Assembly: GCA_035771165.1 (NCBI GenBank)
Contig: JAWNZC010000001.1
Span: 930,001-994,000 of the forward strand
DNA: 64,000 nt
Origin: Paragorgia papillata
Lineage: Eukaryota; Cnidaria; Anthozoa; Scleralcyonacea; Coralliidae
Direction: 5' to 3'
Shown: positions 16,930 through 32,700 of the stretch, piece after piece
Layout: every line of letters starts with the position of its first letter
How positions within the stretch are numbered: the first letter of the stretch is position 1
The notes under the pieces: model-generated
The model's database searches: none
Told to the model about the DNA's origin: nothing
What the model saw: the letters and a program-made list of their open reading frames with translations, nothing else
Program-made: the position numbers and the translations under genes

Positions 16930-19900
16930 GCAATATAATATGTTTACCTTACACGTGAACATACTGTAGGCACCCTGAGATAACAAATTTACTAGTTTAG
17001 TTTTATTGTATACAATGGACAATCTGTGTGCATTCAGATGAAACATCAGGACACGAGCCAGATTGTTGTCATTCCCATGTTATATGTTTACCTTACACAT
17101 GAACATACTGTAGGCACCCTGAGATAAAACATTTATTAGTTTAGTTTTATTGTATACAATGGAGAATCTGTGTGCATTTCAGACGAAACATCAGGACACA
17201 AGCCAGATTGTTGTCACTGCAATATTTTATGTTTACCTTACAGATGAACATATTGTAGGCACAACGAGATAACAAATTTATTAGTTTAGTTTTATTGCAT
17301 ACAATGGACACTGTGTGTGCATTCAGACGAAACATCAGGACACAAGCCAGATTGTTGTCATTGAAATATTATATGTTTACCTTACACATGAACATACTGT
17401 AGGCACCCTGAGATAACAAATTTATTAGTTTAGTTTTATTGTATACAATGGAAAATCTGTGTGCATTCAGACGAAACATCAGGACACGAGCCAGATTGTT
17501 GTCATTGCAATAATATAATATGTTTACCTTACACATGAACATACTGTAGGCAACCTGAGATAACAAATTTACTAGTTTAGTTGTATTGTATACAGTGGAT
17601 AATATGTGTGCATTCAGAGCAAACATCAGGACGTGACCCAGATTGTTGTCATTGCAATATAATATCTTTACCTTACACATGAAGATACTGTAGGCACCCT
17701 GAGTTAACAAATTTACTAGTTTAATTAGTTTTATTGTATACAATGGACAATTATCTGTGTGCATTCACACGAAACATCAGGACATGAGCCAGATTGTTGT
17801 CATTGCAATAATATAATATGTTTACCTTACACGTGAACATACTGTAGGCACCCTGTGATAACAAATTTATTAGTTTAGTTTTATTGTATACAATGGAAAA
17901 TCTGTGTGCATTCAGACGAAACATCAGGACATGAGCCAGATTGTTGTCATGCAATATAATATGTTTACCTTACACGTGAACATACTGTAGGCACCCTGAG
18001 ATAACAAATTTACTAGTTTAGTTTTATTGTATACAATGGACAATCTGTGTGCATTCAGATGAAACATCAGGACACGAGCCAGATTGTTGTCATTCCCATG
18101 TTATATGTTTACCTTACACATGAACATACTGTAGGCACCCTGAGATAAAACATTGATTAGTTTAGTTTTATTGTATACAATGGAGAATCTGTGTGCATTT
18201 CAGACGAAACATCAGGACACAATTAAGCCAGATTGTTGTCACTGCAATATTTTATGTTTACCTTACAGATGAACATATTGTAGGCACAACGAGATAACAA
18301 ATTTATTAGTTTAGTTTTATTGCATACAATGGACACTGTGTGTGCATTCAGACAAACATCAGGACACAAGCCAGATTGTTGTCATTGAAATATTATATGT
18401 TTACCTTACACATGAACATACTGTAGGCACCCTGAGATAACAAATTTATTAGTTTAGTTTTATTGTATACAATGGAAAATCTGTGTGCATTCAGACGAAA
18501 CATCAGGACACGAGCCAGATTGTTGTCATTGCAATATTATATGTTTACCTTACACATGAACATACTGTTGGTATCCTAGCTTGAGATAACAAATTTATTA
18601 GTTTAGTTTTATTGTATAGAATGGAAAATCTGTGTCCATTCAGACGAAACATCAGGACACGAGCCAGATTGTTGTCATTGCAATAATATAATATGTTTAC
18701 CTTACACATGAACATACTGTAGGCACCCTGAGATAACAAATTTACTAGTTTAGTTTTATTGCATACAATGGACAATCTGTGTGCATTCAGACGAAACATC
18801 AGGACATGAGCCAGATTGTTGTCATGCAATATAATATGTTTACCTTACACGTGAACATACTGTAGGCACCCTGAGATAACAAATTTACTAGTTTAGTTTT
18901 ATTGTATACAATGGACAATCTGTGTGCATTCAGATGAAACATCAGGACACGAGCCAGATTGTTGTCATTCCCATGTTATATGTTTACCTTACACATGAAC
19001 ATACTGTAGGCACCCTGAGATAAAACATTTATTAGTTTAGTTTTATTGTATACAATGGAGAATCTGTGTGCATTTCAGACGAAACATCAGGACACAAGCC
19101 AGATTGTTGTCACTGCAATATTTTATGTTTACCTTACAGATGAACATATTGTAGGCACAACGAGATAACAAATTTATTAGTTTAGTTTTATTGCATACAA
19201 TGGACACTGTGTGTGCATTCAGACGAAACATCAGGACACAAGCCAGATTGTTGTCATTGAAATATTATATGTTTACCTTACACATGAACATACTGTAGGC
19301 ACCCTGAGATAACAAATTTATTAGTTTAGTTTTATTGTATACAATGGAAAATCTGTGTGCATTCAGACGAAACATCAGGACACGAGCCAGATTGTTGTCA
19401 TTGCAATAATATAATATGTTTACCTTACACATGAACATACTGTAGGCAACCTGAGATAACAAATTTACTAGTTTAGTTGTATTGTATACAGTGGATAATA
19501 TGTGTGCATTCAGAGCAAACATCAGGACGTGACCCAGATTGTTGTCATTGCAATATAATATCTTTACCTTACACATGAAGATACTGTAGGCACCCTGAGT
19601 TAACAAATTTACTAGTTTAATTAGTTTTATTGTATACAATGGACAATTATCTGTGTGCATTCACACGAAACATCAGGACATGAGCCAGATTGTTGTCATT
19701 GCAATAATATAATATGTTTACCTTACACGTGAACATACTGTAGGCACCCTGTGATAACAAATTTATTAGTTTAGTTTTATTGTATACAATGGAAAATCTG
19801 TGTGCATTCAGACGAAACATCAGGACATGAGCCAGATTGTTGTCATGCAATATAATATGTTTACCTTACACGTGAACATACTGTAGGCACCCTGAGATAA

Positions 19901-20701
19901 CAAATTTACTAGTTTAGTTTTATTGTATACAATGGACAATCTGTGTGCATTCAGATGAAACATCAGGACACGAGCCAGATTGTTGTCATTCCCATGTTAT
20001 ATGTTTACCTTACACATGAACATACTGTAGGCACCCTGAGATAAAACATTGATTAGTTTAGTTTTATTGTATACAATGGAGAATCTGTGTGCATTTCAGA
20101 CGAAACATCAGGACACAATTAAGCCAGATTGTTGTCACTGCAATATTTTATGTTTACCTTACAGATGAACATATTGTAGGCACAACGAGATAACAAATTT
20201 ATTAGTTTAGTTTTATTGCATACAATGGACACTGTGTGTGCATTCAGACAAACATCAGGACACAAGCCAGATTGTTGTCATTGAAATATTATATGTTTAC
20301 CTTACACATGAACATACTGTAGGCACCCTGAGATAACAAATTTATTAGTTTAGTTTTATTGTATACAATGGAAAATCTGTGTGCATTCAGACGAAACATC
20401 AGGACACGAGCCAGATTGTTGTCATTGCAATATTATATGTTTACCTTACACATGAACATACTGTTGGTATCCTAGCTTGAGATAACAAATTTATTAGTTT
20501 AGTTTTATTGTATAGAATGGAAAATCTGTGTCCATTCAGACGAAACATCAGGACACGAGCCAGATTGTTGTCATTGCAATAATATAATATGTTTACCTTA
20601 CACATGAACATACTGTAGGCACCCTGAGATAACAAATTTACTAGTTTAGTTTTATTGCATACAATGGACAATCTGTGTGCATTCAGACGAAACATCAGGA
20701 C
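16930..20701. repeat. Higher-order tandem duplication, period 1896 bp
   Basis: Landmarks recur at exactly 1896 bp: 17147/19043, 17369/19265, 17751/19647 and 18545/20441. Even rare private variants are shared, such as the ATTAAGCC insertion near 18222/20118 and TCCTAGCTTGAG near 18575/20471. The unit is about 13 monomers, and shared private indels imply a recent duplication. Confidence 0.9.
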
Positions 20702-23700
20702 ACGAGCCAGATTGTTGTCATTGCAATATTATATGTTTACCTTACACATGAACATACTGTAGGCACCCTGAGATAACAAATTTATTAGTTTAGTTTTATT
20801 GTATACAATGGACAATCTGTGTGCATTTCAGACGAAATATCAGGACACAAGCCAGATTGTTGTCACTGCAATATTTTATGTTTACCTTACACATGAACAT
20901 ACTGTAGGCACACTGAGATAAGAAATTTATTAGTTTAGTTTTATTGCATACAATGGACACTCTGTGCATTCAGATGAAACATCAGGACACAAGCCAGATT
21001 GTTGTCATTGAAATATTATATGTTTACCTTACACATGAACATACTGTAGGCACCCTGAGATAACAAATTTATTAGTTTAGTTTTATTGTATACAATGCAA
21101 AATCTGTGTGCATTCAGATGAAACATCAGGACACGAGCCAGATTGTTGTCATTCCCATGTTATATGTTTACCTTACACATGAACATACTGTTGGTATCCT
21201 GAGATAACAAATTTATTAGTTTAGTTTTATTGTAGACAATGGAAAATCTGTGTTCATTCAGACGAAACATCAGGACACAAGCCAGATTGTTGTCATTGCA
21301 ATATTTTATGTTTATCTTACACATGAACATACTGTAGGCACCCTCAGATAACAAATTTATTAGTTTAGTTTTATTGCATACAATGGACAATCTGTGTGCA
21401 TTCAGACGAAACATCAGGACACGAGCCAGATTGTTGTCATTGCAATATTATATGTTTCCCTTACACATGAACATACTGTAGGCACCCTGAGATAACAAAT
21501 TTATTAGTTTAGTTTTATTGTATACAATGGACAATCTGTGTGCATTTCAGACGAAACATCAGGACACAAGCCAGATTGTTGTCATCGCAATATTATATGT
21601 TTACCTTACACATGAACATACTGTAGGCACCCTTAGATAAAACATTTATTAGTTTATAGTTTTATTGTATACAATGGAGAATCTGTGTGCATTTCAGACG
21701 AAACATCAGGACACAAGCCAGATTGTTGTCACTGCAATATTTTATGTTTACCTTACACATGAACATACTGTAGGCACCCTGAGATAACAAATTTATTAGT
21801 TTAGTTTTATTGTATACAATGCAAAATCTGTGTGCATTCAGACGAAACATCAGGACATGAGCCAGATTGTTGTCATTGCAATATTATATGTTTACCTTAC
21901 ACATGAACATTCTGTTGGTATCCTGAGATAACAAATTTATTAGTTTAGTTTTATTGTATAGAATGGAAAATCTGTGTGCATTCAGACGAAACATCAGGAC
22001 ACGAGCCAGATTGTTGTCATTGCAATATTTTATGTTTACCTTACACATGAAGATACTGTAGGCACCCTGAAATAACAAATTTATTAGTTTAGTTTTATTG
22101 CATACAATGGACAATCTGTGCATTCAGACGAAACATCAGGACACGAGCCAGATTGTTGTCATTGCAATAATATAATATGTTTACCTTACACATGAACATA
22201 CTGTAGGCACCCTGAGATAACACATTTAGTAGTTTAGTTTTATTGTATACAGTGGATAATCTGTGTGCATTCAGAGCAAACATCAGGACGTGACCCAGAT
22301 TGTTGTCATTGCAATATAATATGTTTACCTTACACATGAACATACTGTAGGCACCCTGAGTTAACAAATTTACTAGTTTAATTAGTTTTATTGTATACAA
22401 TGGACAATTATCTGTGTGCAATCAGACGAAACATCAGGACATGAGCCAGATTGTTGTCATTGCAATAATATAATATGTTTACCTTACACATGAACATACT
22501 GTAGGCACCCTGTGATAACAAATTTACTAGTTTAGTTTTATTGTATACAATGGACAATCTGTGTGCATTCAGACGAAACATCAGGACACAAGCCAGATTG
22601 TTGTCATTGAAATATTATATGTTTACCTTCCACATGAACATACTGTTGGTATCCTGAGATAACAAATTTATTAGTTTAGTTTTATTGTATACAATGGAAA
22701 ATCTGTGTGCATTCAGACGAAACATCAGGACACGAGCCAGATTGTTGTCATTGGAATATTTTATGTTTATCTTACACATGAACATACTGTTGGTATCCTG
22801 AGATAACAAATTTACTAGTTTAGTTTTATTGTATACAATGGACAATCTGTGTGCATTCAGACGAAACATCAGGACACAAGCCAGATTGTTGTCATTGAAA
22901 TATTATATGTTTACCTTCCACATGAACATGCTGTTGGTATCCTGAGATAACAAATTTATTAGTTTAGTTTTATTGTATACAATGGACAATCTGTGTGCAT
23001 TCAGACGAAACATCAGGACACAAGCCAGATTGTTGTCATTGAAATATTATATGTTTACCTTCCACATGAACATACTGTTGGTATCCTGAGATAACAAATT
23101 TATTAGTTTAGTTTTATTGTATACAATGGAAAATCTGTGTGCATTCAGACGAAACATCAGGACACGAGCCAGATTGTTGTCATTGCAATAATATAATATG
23201 TTTACCTTACACATGAACATACTGTAGGCACCCTGAGATAACAAATTTACTAGTTTAGTTTTATTCCATACAATGGACAATCTGTGTGCATTCAGACGAA
23301 ACATCAGGACACGAGCCAGATTGTTGTCATTGCAATATTATATGTTTACCTTACACATGAACATACTGTAGGCAACCTTAGATAAAACATTTATTAGTTT
23401 AGTTTTATTGTATACAATGGACAATCTGTGTGCATTTCAGACGAAATATCAGGACACAAGCCAGATTGTTGTCACTGCAATATTTTATGTTTACCTTACA
23501 CATGAACATACTGTAGGCACACTGAGATAACAAATTTATTAGTTTAGTTTTATTGTATACAATGGACAATCTGTGTGCATTTCAGACGAAATATCAGGAC
23601 ACAAGCCAGATTGTTGTCACTGCAATATTTTATGTTTACCTTACACATGAACATACTGTAGGCACACTGAGATAAGAAATTTATTAGTTTAGTTTTATTG

Positions 23701-26700
23701 CATACAATGGACACTCTGTGCATTCAGATGAAACATCAGGACACAAGCCAGATTGTTGTCATTGAAATATTATATGTTTACCTTACACATGAACATACTG
23801 TAGGCACCCTGAGATAACAAATTTATTAGTTTAGTTTTATTGTATACAATGCAAAATCTGTGTGCATTCAGATGAAACATCAGGACACGAGCCAGATTGT
23901 TGTCATTCCCATGTTATATGTTTACCTTACACATGAACATACTGTTGGTATCCTGAGATAACAAATTTATTAGTTTAGTTTTATTGTAGACAATGGAAAA
24001 TCTGTGTTCATTCAGACGAAACATCAGGACACGAGCCAGATTGTTGTCATTGCAATATTTTATGTTTATCTTACACATGAACATACTGTAGGCACCCTCA
24101 GATAACAAATTTATTAGTTTAGTTTTATTGCATACAATGGACAATCTGTGTGCATTCAGACGAAACATCAGGACACGAGCCAGATTGTTGTCATTGCAAT
24201 ATTATATGTTTCCCTTACACATGAACATACTGTAGGCACCCTGAGATAACAAATTTATTAGTTTAGTTTTATTGTATACAATGGACAATCTGTGTGCATT
24301 TCAGACGAAACATCAGGACACAAGCCAGATTGTTGTCATTGCAATATTATATGTTTACCTTACACATGAACATACTGTAGGCACCCTTAGATAAAACATT
24401 TATTAGTTTAGTTTTATTGTATACAATGGAGAATCTGTGTGCATTTCAGACGAAACATCAGGACACAAGCCAGATTGTTGTCACTGCAATATTTTATGTT
24501 TACCTTACACATGAACATACTGTAGGCACACTGAGATAAGAAATTTATTAGTTTAGTTTTATTGCATACAATGGACACTCTGTGCATTCAGACGAAACAT
24601 CAGGACACAAGCCAGATTGTTGTCATTGAAATATTATATGTTTACCTTACACATGAACATACTGTAGGCACCCTGAGATAACAAATTTATTAGTTTAGTT
24701 TTATTGTATACAATGCAAAATCTGTGTGCATTCAGACGAAACATCAGGACATGAGCCAGATTGTTGTCATTGCAATATTATATGTTTACCTTACACATGA
24801 ACATTCTGTTGGTATCCTGAGATAACAAATTTATTAGTTTAGTTTTATTGTATAGAATGGAAAATCTGTGTGCATTCAGACGAAACATCAGGACACGAGC
24901 CAGATTGTTGTCATTGCAATATTTTATGTTTACCTTACACATGAACATACTGTAGGCACCCTGAAATAACAAATTTATTAGTTTAGTTTTATTGCATACA
25001 ATGGACAATCTGTGCATTCAGACGAAACATCAGGACACGAGCCAGATTGTTGTCATTGCAATAATATAATATGTTTACCTTACACATGAACATACTGTAG
25101 GCACCCTGAGATAACACATTTAGTAGTTTAGTTTTATTGTATACAGTGGATAATCTGTGTGCATTCAGAGCAAACATCAGGACGTGACCCAGATTGTTGT
25201 CATTGCAATATAATATGTTTACCTTACACATGAACATACTGTAGGCACCCTGAGTTAACAAATTTACTAGTTTAATTAGTTTTATTGTATACAATGGACA
25301 ATTATCTGTGTGCAATCAGACGAAACATCAGGACATGAGCCAGATTGTTGTCATTGCAATAATATAATATGTTTACCTTACACATGAACATACTGTAGGC
25401 ACCCTGTGATAACAAATTTACTAGTTTAGTTTTATTGTATACAATGGACAATCTGTGTGCATTCAGACGAAACATCAGGACACAAGCCAGATTGTTGTCA
25501 TTGAAATATTATGTTTACCTTCCACATGAACATACTGTTGGTATCCTGAGATAACAAATTTATTAGTTTAGTTTTATTGTATACAATGGAAAATCTGTGT
25601 GCATTCAGACGAAACATCAGGACACGAGCCAGATTGTTGTCATTGGAATATTTTATGTTTATCTTACACATGAACATACTGTTGGTATCCTGAGATAACA
25701 AATTTACTAGTTTAGTTTTATTGTATACAATGGACAATCTGTGTGCATTCAGACGAAACATCAGGACACAAGCCAGATTGTTGTCATTGAAATATTATAT
25801 GTTTACCTTCCACATGAACATACTGTTGGTATCCTGAGATAACAAATTTATTAGTTTAGTTTTATTGTATACAATGGACAATCTGTGTGCATTCAGACGA
25901 AACATCAGGACACAAGCCAGATTGTTGTCATTGAAATATAATATCTTTACCTTACACATGAAGATACTGTAGGCACCCTGAGTTAACAAATTTACTAGTT
26001 TAATTAGTTTTATTGTATACAATGGACAATTATCTGTGTGCATTCACACGAAACATCAGGACATGAGCCAGATTGTTGTCATTGCAATAATATAATATGT
26101 TTACCTTACACGTGAACATACTGTAGGCACCCTGTGATAACAAATTTATTAGTTTAGTTTTATTGTATACAATGGAAAATCTGTGTGCATTCAGACGAAA
26201 CATCAGGACATGAGCCAGATTGTTGTCATGCAATATAATATGTTTACCTTACACGTGAACATACTGTAGGCACCCTGAGATAACAAATTTACTAGTTTAG
26301 TTTTATTGTATACAATGGACAATCTGTGTGCATTCAGATGAAACATCAGGACACGAGCCAGATTGTTGTCATTCCCATGTTATATGTTTACCTTACACAT
26401 GAACATACTGTAGGCACCCTGAGATAAAACATTGATTAGTTTAGTTTTATTGTATACAATGGAGAATCTGTGTGCATTTCAGACGAAACATCAGGACACA
26501 AGCCAGATTGTTGTCACTGCAATATTTTATGTTTACCTTACAGATGAACATATTGTAGGCACAACGAGATAACAAATTTATTAGTTTAGTTTTATTGCAT
26601 ACAATGGACACTGTGTGTGCATTCAGACAAACATCAGGACACAAGCCAGATTGTTGTCATTGAAATTATATGTTTACCTTACACATGAACATACTGTAGG

Positions 26701-27897
26701 CACCCTGAGATAACAAATTTATTAGTTTAGTTTTATTGTATACAATGGAAAATCTGTGTGCATTCAGACGAAACATCAGGACACGAGCCAGATTGTTGTC
26801 ATTGCAATATTATATGTTTACCTTACACATGAACATACTGTTGGTATCCTAGCTTGAGATAACAAATTTATTAGTTTAGTTTTATTGTATAGAATGGAAA
26901 ATCTGTGTCCATTCAGACGAAACATCAGGACACGAGCCAGATTGTTGTCATTGCAATAATATAATATGTTTACCTTACACATGAACATACTGTAGGCACC
27001 CTGAGATAACAAATTTACTAGTTTAGTTTTATTGCATACAATGGACAATCTGTGTGCATTCAGACGAAACATCAGGACACGAGCCAGATTGTTGTCATTG
27101 CAATATTATATGTTTACCTTACACATGAACATACTGTAGGCACCCTGAGATAACAAATTTATTAGTTTAGTTTTATTGTATACAATGGACAATCTGTGTG
27201 CATTTCAGACGAAATATCAGGACACAAGCCAGATTGTTGTCACTGCAATATTTTATGTTTACCTTACACATGAACATACTGTAGGCACACTGAGATAAGA
27301 AATTTATTAGTTTAGTTTTATTGCATACAATGGACACTCTGTGCATTCAGATGAAACATCAGGACACAAGCCAGATTGTTGTCATTGAAATATTATATGT
27401 TTACCTTACACATGAACATACTGTAGGCACCCTGAGATAACAAATTTATTAGTTTAGTTTTATTGTATACAATGCAAAATCTGTGTGCATTCAGATGAAA
27501 CATCAGGACACGAGCCAGATTGTTGTCATTCCCATGTTATATGTTTACCTTACACATGAACATACTGTTGGTATCCTGAGATAACAAATTTATTAGTTTA
27601 GTTTTATTGTAGACAATGGAAAATCTGTGTTCATTCAGACGAAACATCAGGACACAAGCCAGATTGTTGTCATTGCAATATTTTATGTTTATCTTACACA
27701 TGAACATACTGTAGGCACCCTCAGATAACAAATTTATTAGTTTAGTTTTATTGCATACAATGGACAATCTGTGTGCATTCAGACGAAACATCAGGACACG
27801 AGCCAGATTGTTGTCATTGCAATATTATATGTTTCCCTTACACATGAACATACTGTAGGCACCCTGAGATAACAAATTTATTAGTTTAGTTTTATTG
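19600..27897. repeat. Repeated block, offset ~6377 bp, containing a 2894-bp internal duplication
   Basis: The segment near 19647-21520 recurs near 26030-27897 with offset 6377-6383 bp (20441/26818, 21160/27537). Both copies share the unusual GTTTCCCTTACAC variant. Between them, 21884-22620 recurs at 24778-25510 with offset 2894 falling to 2883 bp. The array therefore grew by nested block duplications. Confidence 0.85.
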
Positions 27898-29715
27898 TAT
27901 ACAATGGACAATCTGTGTGCATTCAGACGAAACATCAGGACACGAGCCAGATTGTTGTCATTGCAATATTATATTTTTTACCTTACACATGAATATACTG
28001 TAGGCACCCTGAGATAACAAATTTATTAGTTTAGTTTTATTGTATACAATGGACAATCTGTGTGCCATTCAGACGAAACATCAGGACACAAGCCAGATTG
28101 TTGTCATTCCCATATTATATGTTTACCTTACACATGAACATACTGTTGGCACCTGAGATAACAAATTTATTAGTTTAGTTTTATTGTAGACAATGGAAAA
28201 TCTGTGTGCATTCAGACGAAACATCAGGACACAAGCCAGATTGTTGTCATTGAAATATTTTATGTTTACCTTACACATGAACATACTGTAGGCACACTGA
28301 GATAAGAAATTTATTAGTTTAGTTTTATTGCATACAATGCAAAATCTGTGTGCATTCAGATGAAACATCAGGACACAAGCCAGATTGTTGTCATTGCAAT
28401 ATTATATGTTTACCTTACACATGAACATACTGTAGGCACCCTGAGATAACAAATTTATTAGTTTAGTTTTATTGTATACAATGAACAATCTGTGTGCATT
28501 CAGACAAAACATCAGGACACGAGCCAGATTGTGTCATTGCAATATTATATGTTTACCTTACACATGAACATACTGTAGGCACCCTGAGATAACAACATTT
28601 ATTAGTTTAGTTTTATTGTATACAATGGAGAATCTGTGTGCATTTCAGACGAAACATCAGGACACAAGCCAGATTGTTGTCATTGAAATATTATATGTTT
28701 ACCTTACACATGAACATACTGTAGGCACCCTGAGTTAACAAATTTACTAGTTTAGTTTTATTGTATACAATGGACAATTATCTGTGTGCATTCACACGAA
28801 ACATCAGGACACGAGCCAGATTGTTGTCATTGCAATAATATAATATGTTTACCTTACACGTGAACATACTGTAGGCACCCTGTGATAACAAATTTATTAG
28901 TTTAGTTTTATTGTATACAATGGACAATCTGTGTGCATTCAGACGAAACATCAGGACACGAGCCAGATTGTTGTCATTGCAATATTATATTTTTTACCTT
29001 ACACATGAACATACTGTAGGCACCCTGAGATAACAAATTTATTAGTTTAGTTTTATTGTATACAATGGACAATCTGTGTGCATTTCAGACGAAACATCAG
29101 GACACAAGCCAGATTGTTGTCATTGCAATATTATATGTTTACCTTACACATGAACATACTGTAGGCACCCTGAGATAACAAATTTATTAGTTTAGTTTTA
29201 TTGTATACAATGGACAATCTGTGTGCATTCAGACGAAACATCAGGACACAAGCCAGATTGTTGTCATTGCAATATTATATGTTTACCTTACACATGAACA
29301 TACTGTAGGCACCCTGAGATAAAACATTTATTAGTTTAGTTTTATTGTATACAATGGAGAATCTGTGTGCATTTCAGACGAAACATCAGGACACACAAGC
29401 CAGATTGTTGTCATTGAAATATTATATGTTTACCGTACACATGAACATACTGTAGGCACCCTGAGTTAACAAATTTATTAGTTTAGTTTTATTGTATACA
29501 ATGGACAATTATCTGTGTGCATTCACACGAAACATCAGGACATGAGCCAGATTGTTGTCATTGCAATAATATAATATGTTTACCTTACACTTAAACATAC
29601 TGTAGGCACCCTGTGATAACAAATTTACTAGTTTAGTTTTATTGTATACAATGGACAATCTGTGTGCATTCAGACGAAACATCAGGACACGAGCCAGATT
29701 GTTGTCATTGCAATA

Positions 29716-32700
29716 TTATATTTTTACCTTACACATGAACATACTGTAGGCACCCTGAGATAACAAATTTATTAGTTTAGTTTTATTGTATACAATGGAC
29801 AATCTGTGTGCATTCAGACGAAACATCAGGACACGAGCCAGATTGTTGTCATTGAAATATTTTATGTTTACCTTACACATGAACATAATGTAGGCACCCT
29901 CAAATAACAAATTTATTAGTTTAGTTTTATTGCATACAATGGACAATCTGTGTGCATTCAGACGAAACATCAGGACACAAGCCAGATTGTTGTCATTGCA
30001 ATAATATAATATGATTACCTTACACATGAACATACTGTAGGCACCCTGAGATAACAAATTTACTAGTTTAGTTTTATTGTATACAATGGACAATCTGTGT
30101 GCATTCAGATGAAACATCAGGACACGAACCAGATTGTTGTCATTCCCATGTGATATGTTTACCTTACACATGAACATACTGTTGGTATCCTGAGATAACA
30201 AATTTATTAGTTTAGTTTTATTGTAGACAATGGAAAATCTGTGTGCATTCAGACGAAACATCAGGACACGAGCCAGATTGTTGTCATTGCAATATTTTAT
30301 ATTTATCTTACACGTGAACATACTGTAGGCACCCTCAGATAACAAATTTATTAGTTTAGTTTTATTGCATACAATGGACAATCTGTGTGCATTTCAGACT
30401 AAACATCAGGACACAAGCCAGATTGTTGTCATTGCAATATTATATGTTTACCTTACACATGAACATACTGTAGGCACCCTGAGATAAAACATTTATTAGT
30501 TTAGTTTTATTGTATACAATGGAGAATCTGTGTGCATTTCAGACGAAACATCAGGACACAAGCCAGATTGTTGTCACTGCAATATTTTATGTTTACCTTA
30601 CACATGAACATACTGTAGGCACACTGAGATAACAAATTTATTAGTTTAGTTTTATTGCATACAATGGACACTGTGTGTGCATTCAGACGAAACATCAGGA
30701 CACAAGCCAGATTGTTGTCATTGAAATATTATATGTTTACCTTACACATGAACATACTGTAGGCACCCTGAGATAACAAATTTATTAGTTTAGTTTTATT
30801 GTATACAATGGAAAATCTGTGTGCATTCAGACGAAACATCATGACACGAGCCAGATTGTTGTCATTGCAATATTATATGTTTACCTTACACATGAACATA
30901 CTGTTGGTATCCTGAGATAACAAATTTATTAGTTTAGTTTTATTGTATACAATGGAAAATCTGTGTGCATTCAGACGAAACATCAGGACACGAGCCAGAT
31001 TGTTGTCATTGCAATATTTATGTTTACCTTACACATGAACATACTGTAGGCACCCTGAGTTAACAAATTTACTAGTTTAGTTTTATTGTATACAATGGAC
31101 AATTATCTGTGTGCATTCACACGAAACATCAGGACATGAGCCAGATTGTTGTCATTGCAATAATATAATATGTTTACCTTACACATGAACATACTGTAGG
31201 CACCCTGAGATAACAAATTTATTAGTTTAGTTTTATTGTATACAATGGACAATCTGTGTGCATTCAGACGAAACATCAGGACACAAGCCAGATTGTTGTC
31301 ATTGCAATATAATATGTTTACCTTACACATGAACATACTGTAGGCACCCTGAGATAACAAATTTACTAGTTTAGTTTTATTGTATACAATGGACAATCTG
31401 TGTGCATTCAGACGAAACATCAGGACATGAGCCAGATTGTTGTCATTGCAATATTATATGTTTACCTTACACATGAACATACTGTTGGTATCCTGAGATA
31501 ACAAATTTATTAGTTTAGTTTTATTGTATACAATGGAAAATCTGTGTGCATTCAGACGAAACATCAGGACACGAGCCAGATTGTTGTCATTGCAATATTT
31601 TATGTTTATCTTACACATGAACATACTGTAGGCACCCTGAGATAACAAATTTATTAGTTTAGTTTTATTGCATACAATGGACACTGTGTGTGCATTCAGA
31701 CGAAACATCAGGACACAAGCCAGATTGTTGTCATTGAAATATTATATGTTTACCTTACACATGAACATACTGTAGGCACCCTGAGATAACAAATTTATTA
31801 GTTTAGTTTTATTGTATACAATGGAAAATCTGTGTGCATTCAGACGAAACATCAGGACACGAGCCAGATTGTTGTCATTGCAATATTATATGTTTACCTT
31901 ACACATGAACATACTGTTGGTATCCTGAGATAACAAATTTATTAGTTTAGTTTTATTGTATAGAATGGAAAATCTGGGTGCATTCAGACGAAACATCAGG
32001 ACACGAGCCAGATTGTTGTCATTGCAATATATATGTTTACCTTACACATGAACATACTGTAGGCACCCTGAGATAACAAATTTATTAGTTTAGTTTTACT
32101 GTATACAATGGACAATCTGTGCATTTCAGACGAAACATCAGGACACAAGCCAGATTGTTGTCATTGCAATATTATATGTTTACCTTACACATGAACATAC
32201 TGTAGGCAACCTGAGATAAAACATTTATTAGTTTAGTTTTATTGTATACAATGGAGAATCTGTGTGCATTTCAGACGAAACATCAGGACACAAGCCAGAT
32301 TGTTGTCACTGCAATATTTTATGTTTACCTTACACATGAACATACTGTAGGCACACTGAGATAAGAAATTTATTAGTTTAGTTTTATTGCATACAATGGA
32401 CACTCTGTGCATTCAGATGAAACATCAGCTAGGACACAAGCCAGATTGTTGTCATTGAAATATTATATGTTTACCTTACACATGAACATACTGTAGGCAC
32501 CCTGAGATAACAAATTTATTAGTTTAGTTTTATTGTATACAATGCAAAATCTGTGTGCATTCAGATGAAACATCAGGACACGAGCCAGATTGTTGTCATT
32601 CCCATATATGTTTACCTTACACATGAACATACTGTTGGTATCCTGAGATAACAAATTTATTAGTTTAGTTTTATTGTAGACAATGGAAAATCTGTGTTCT

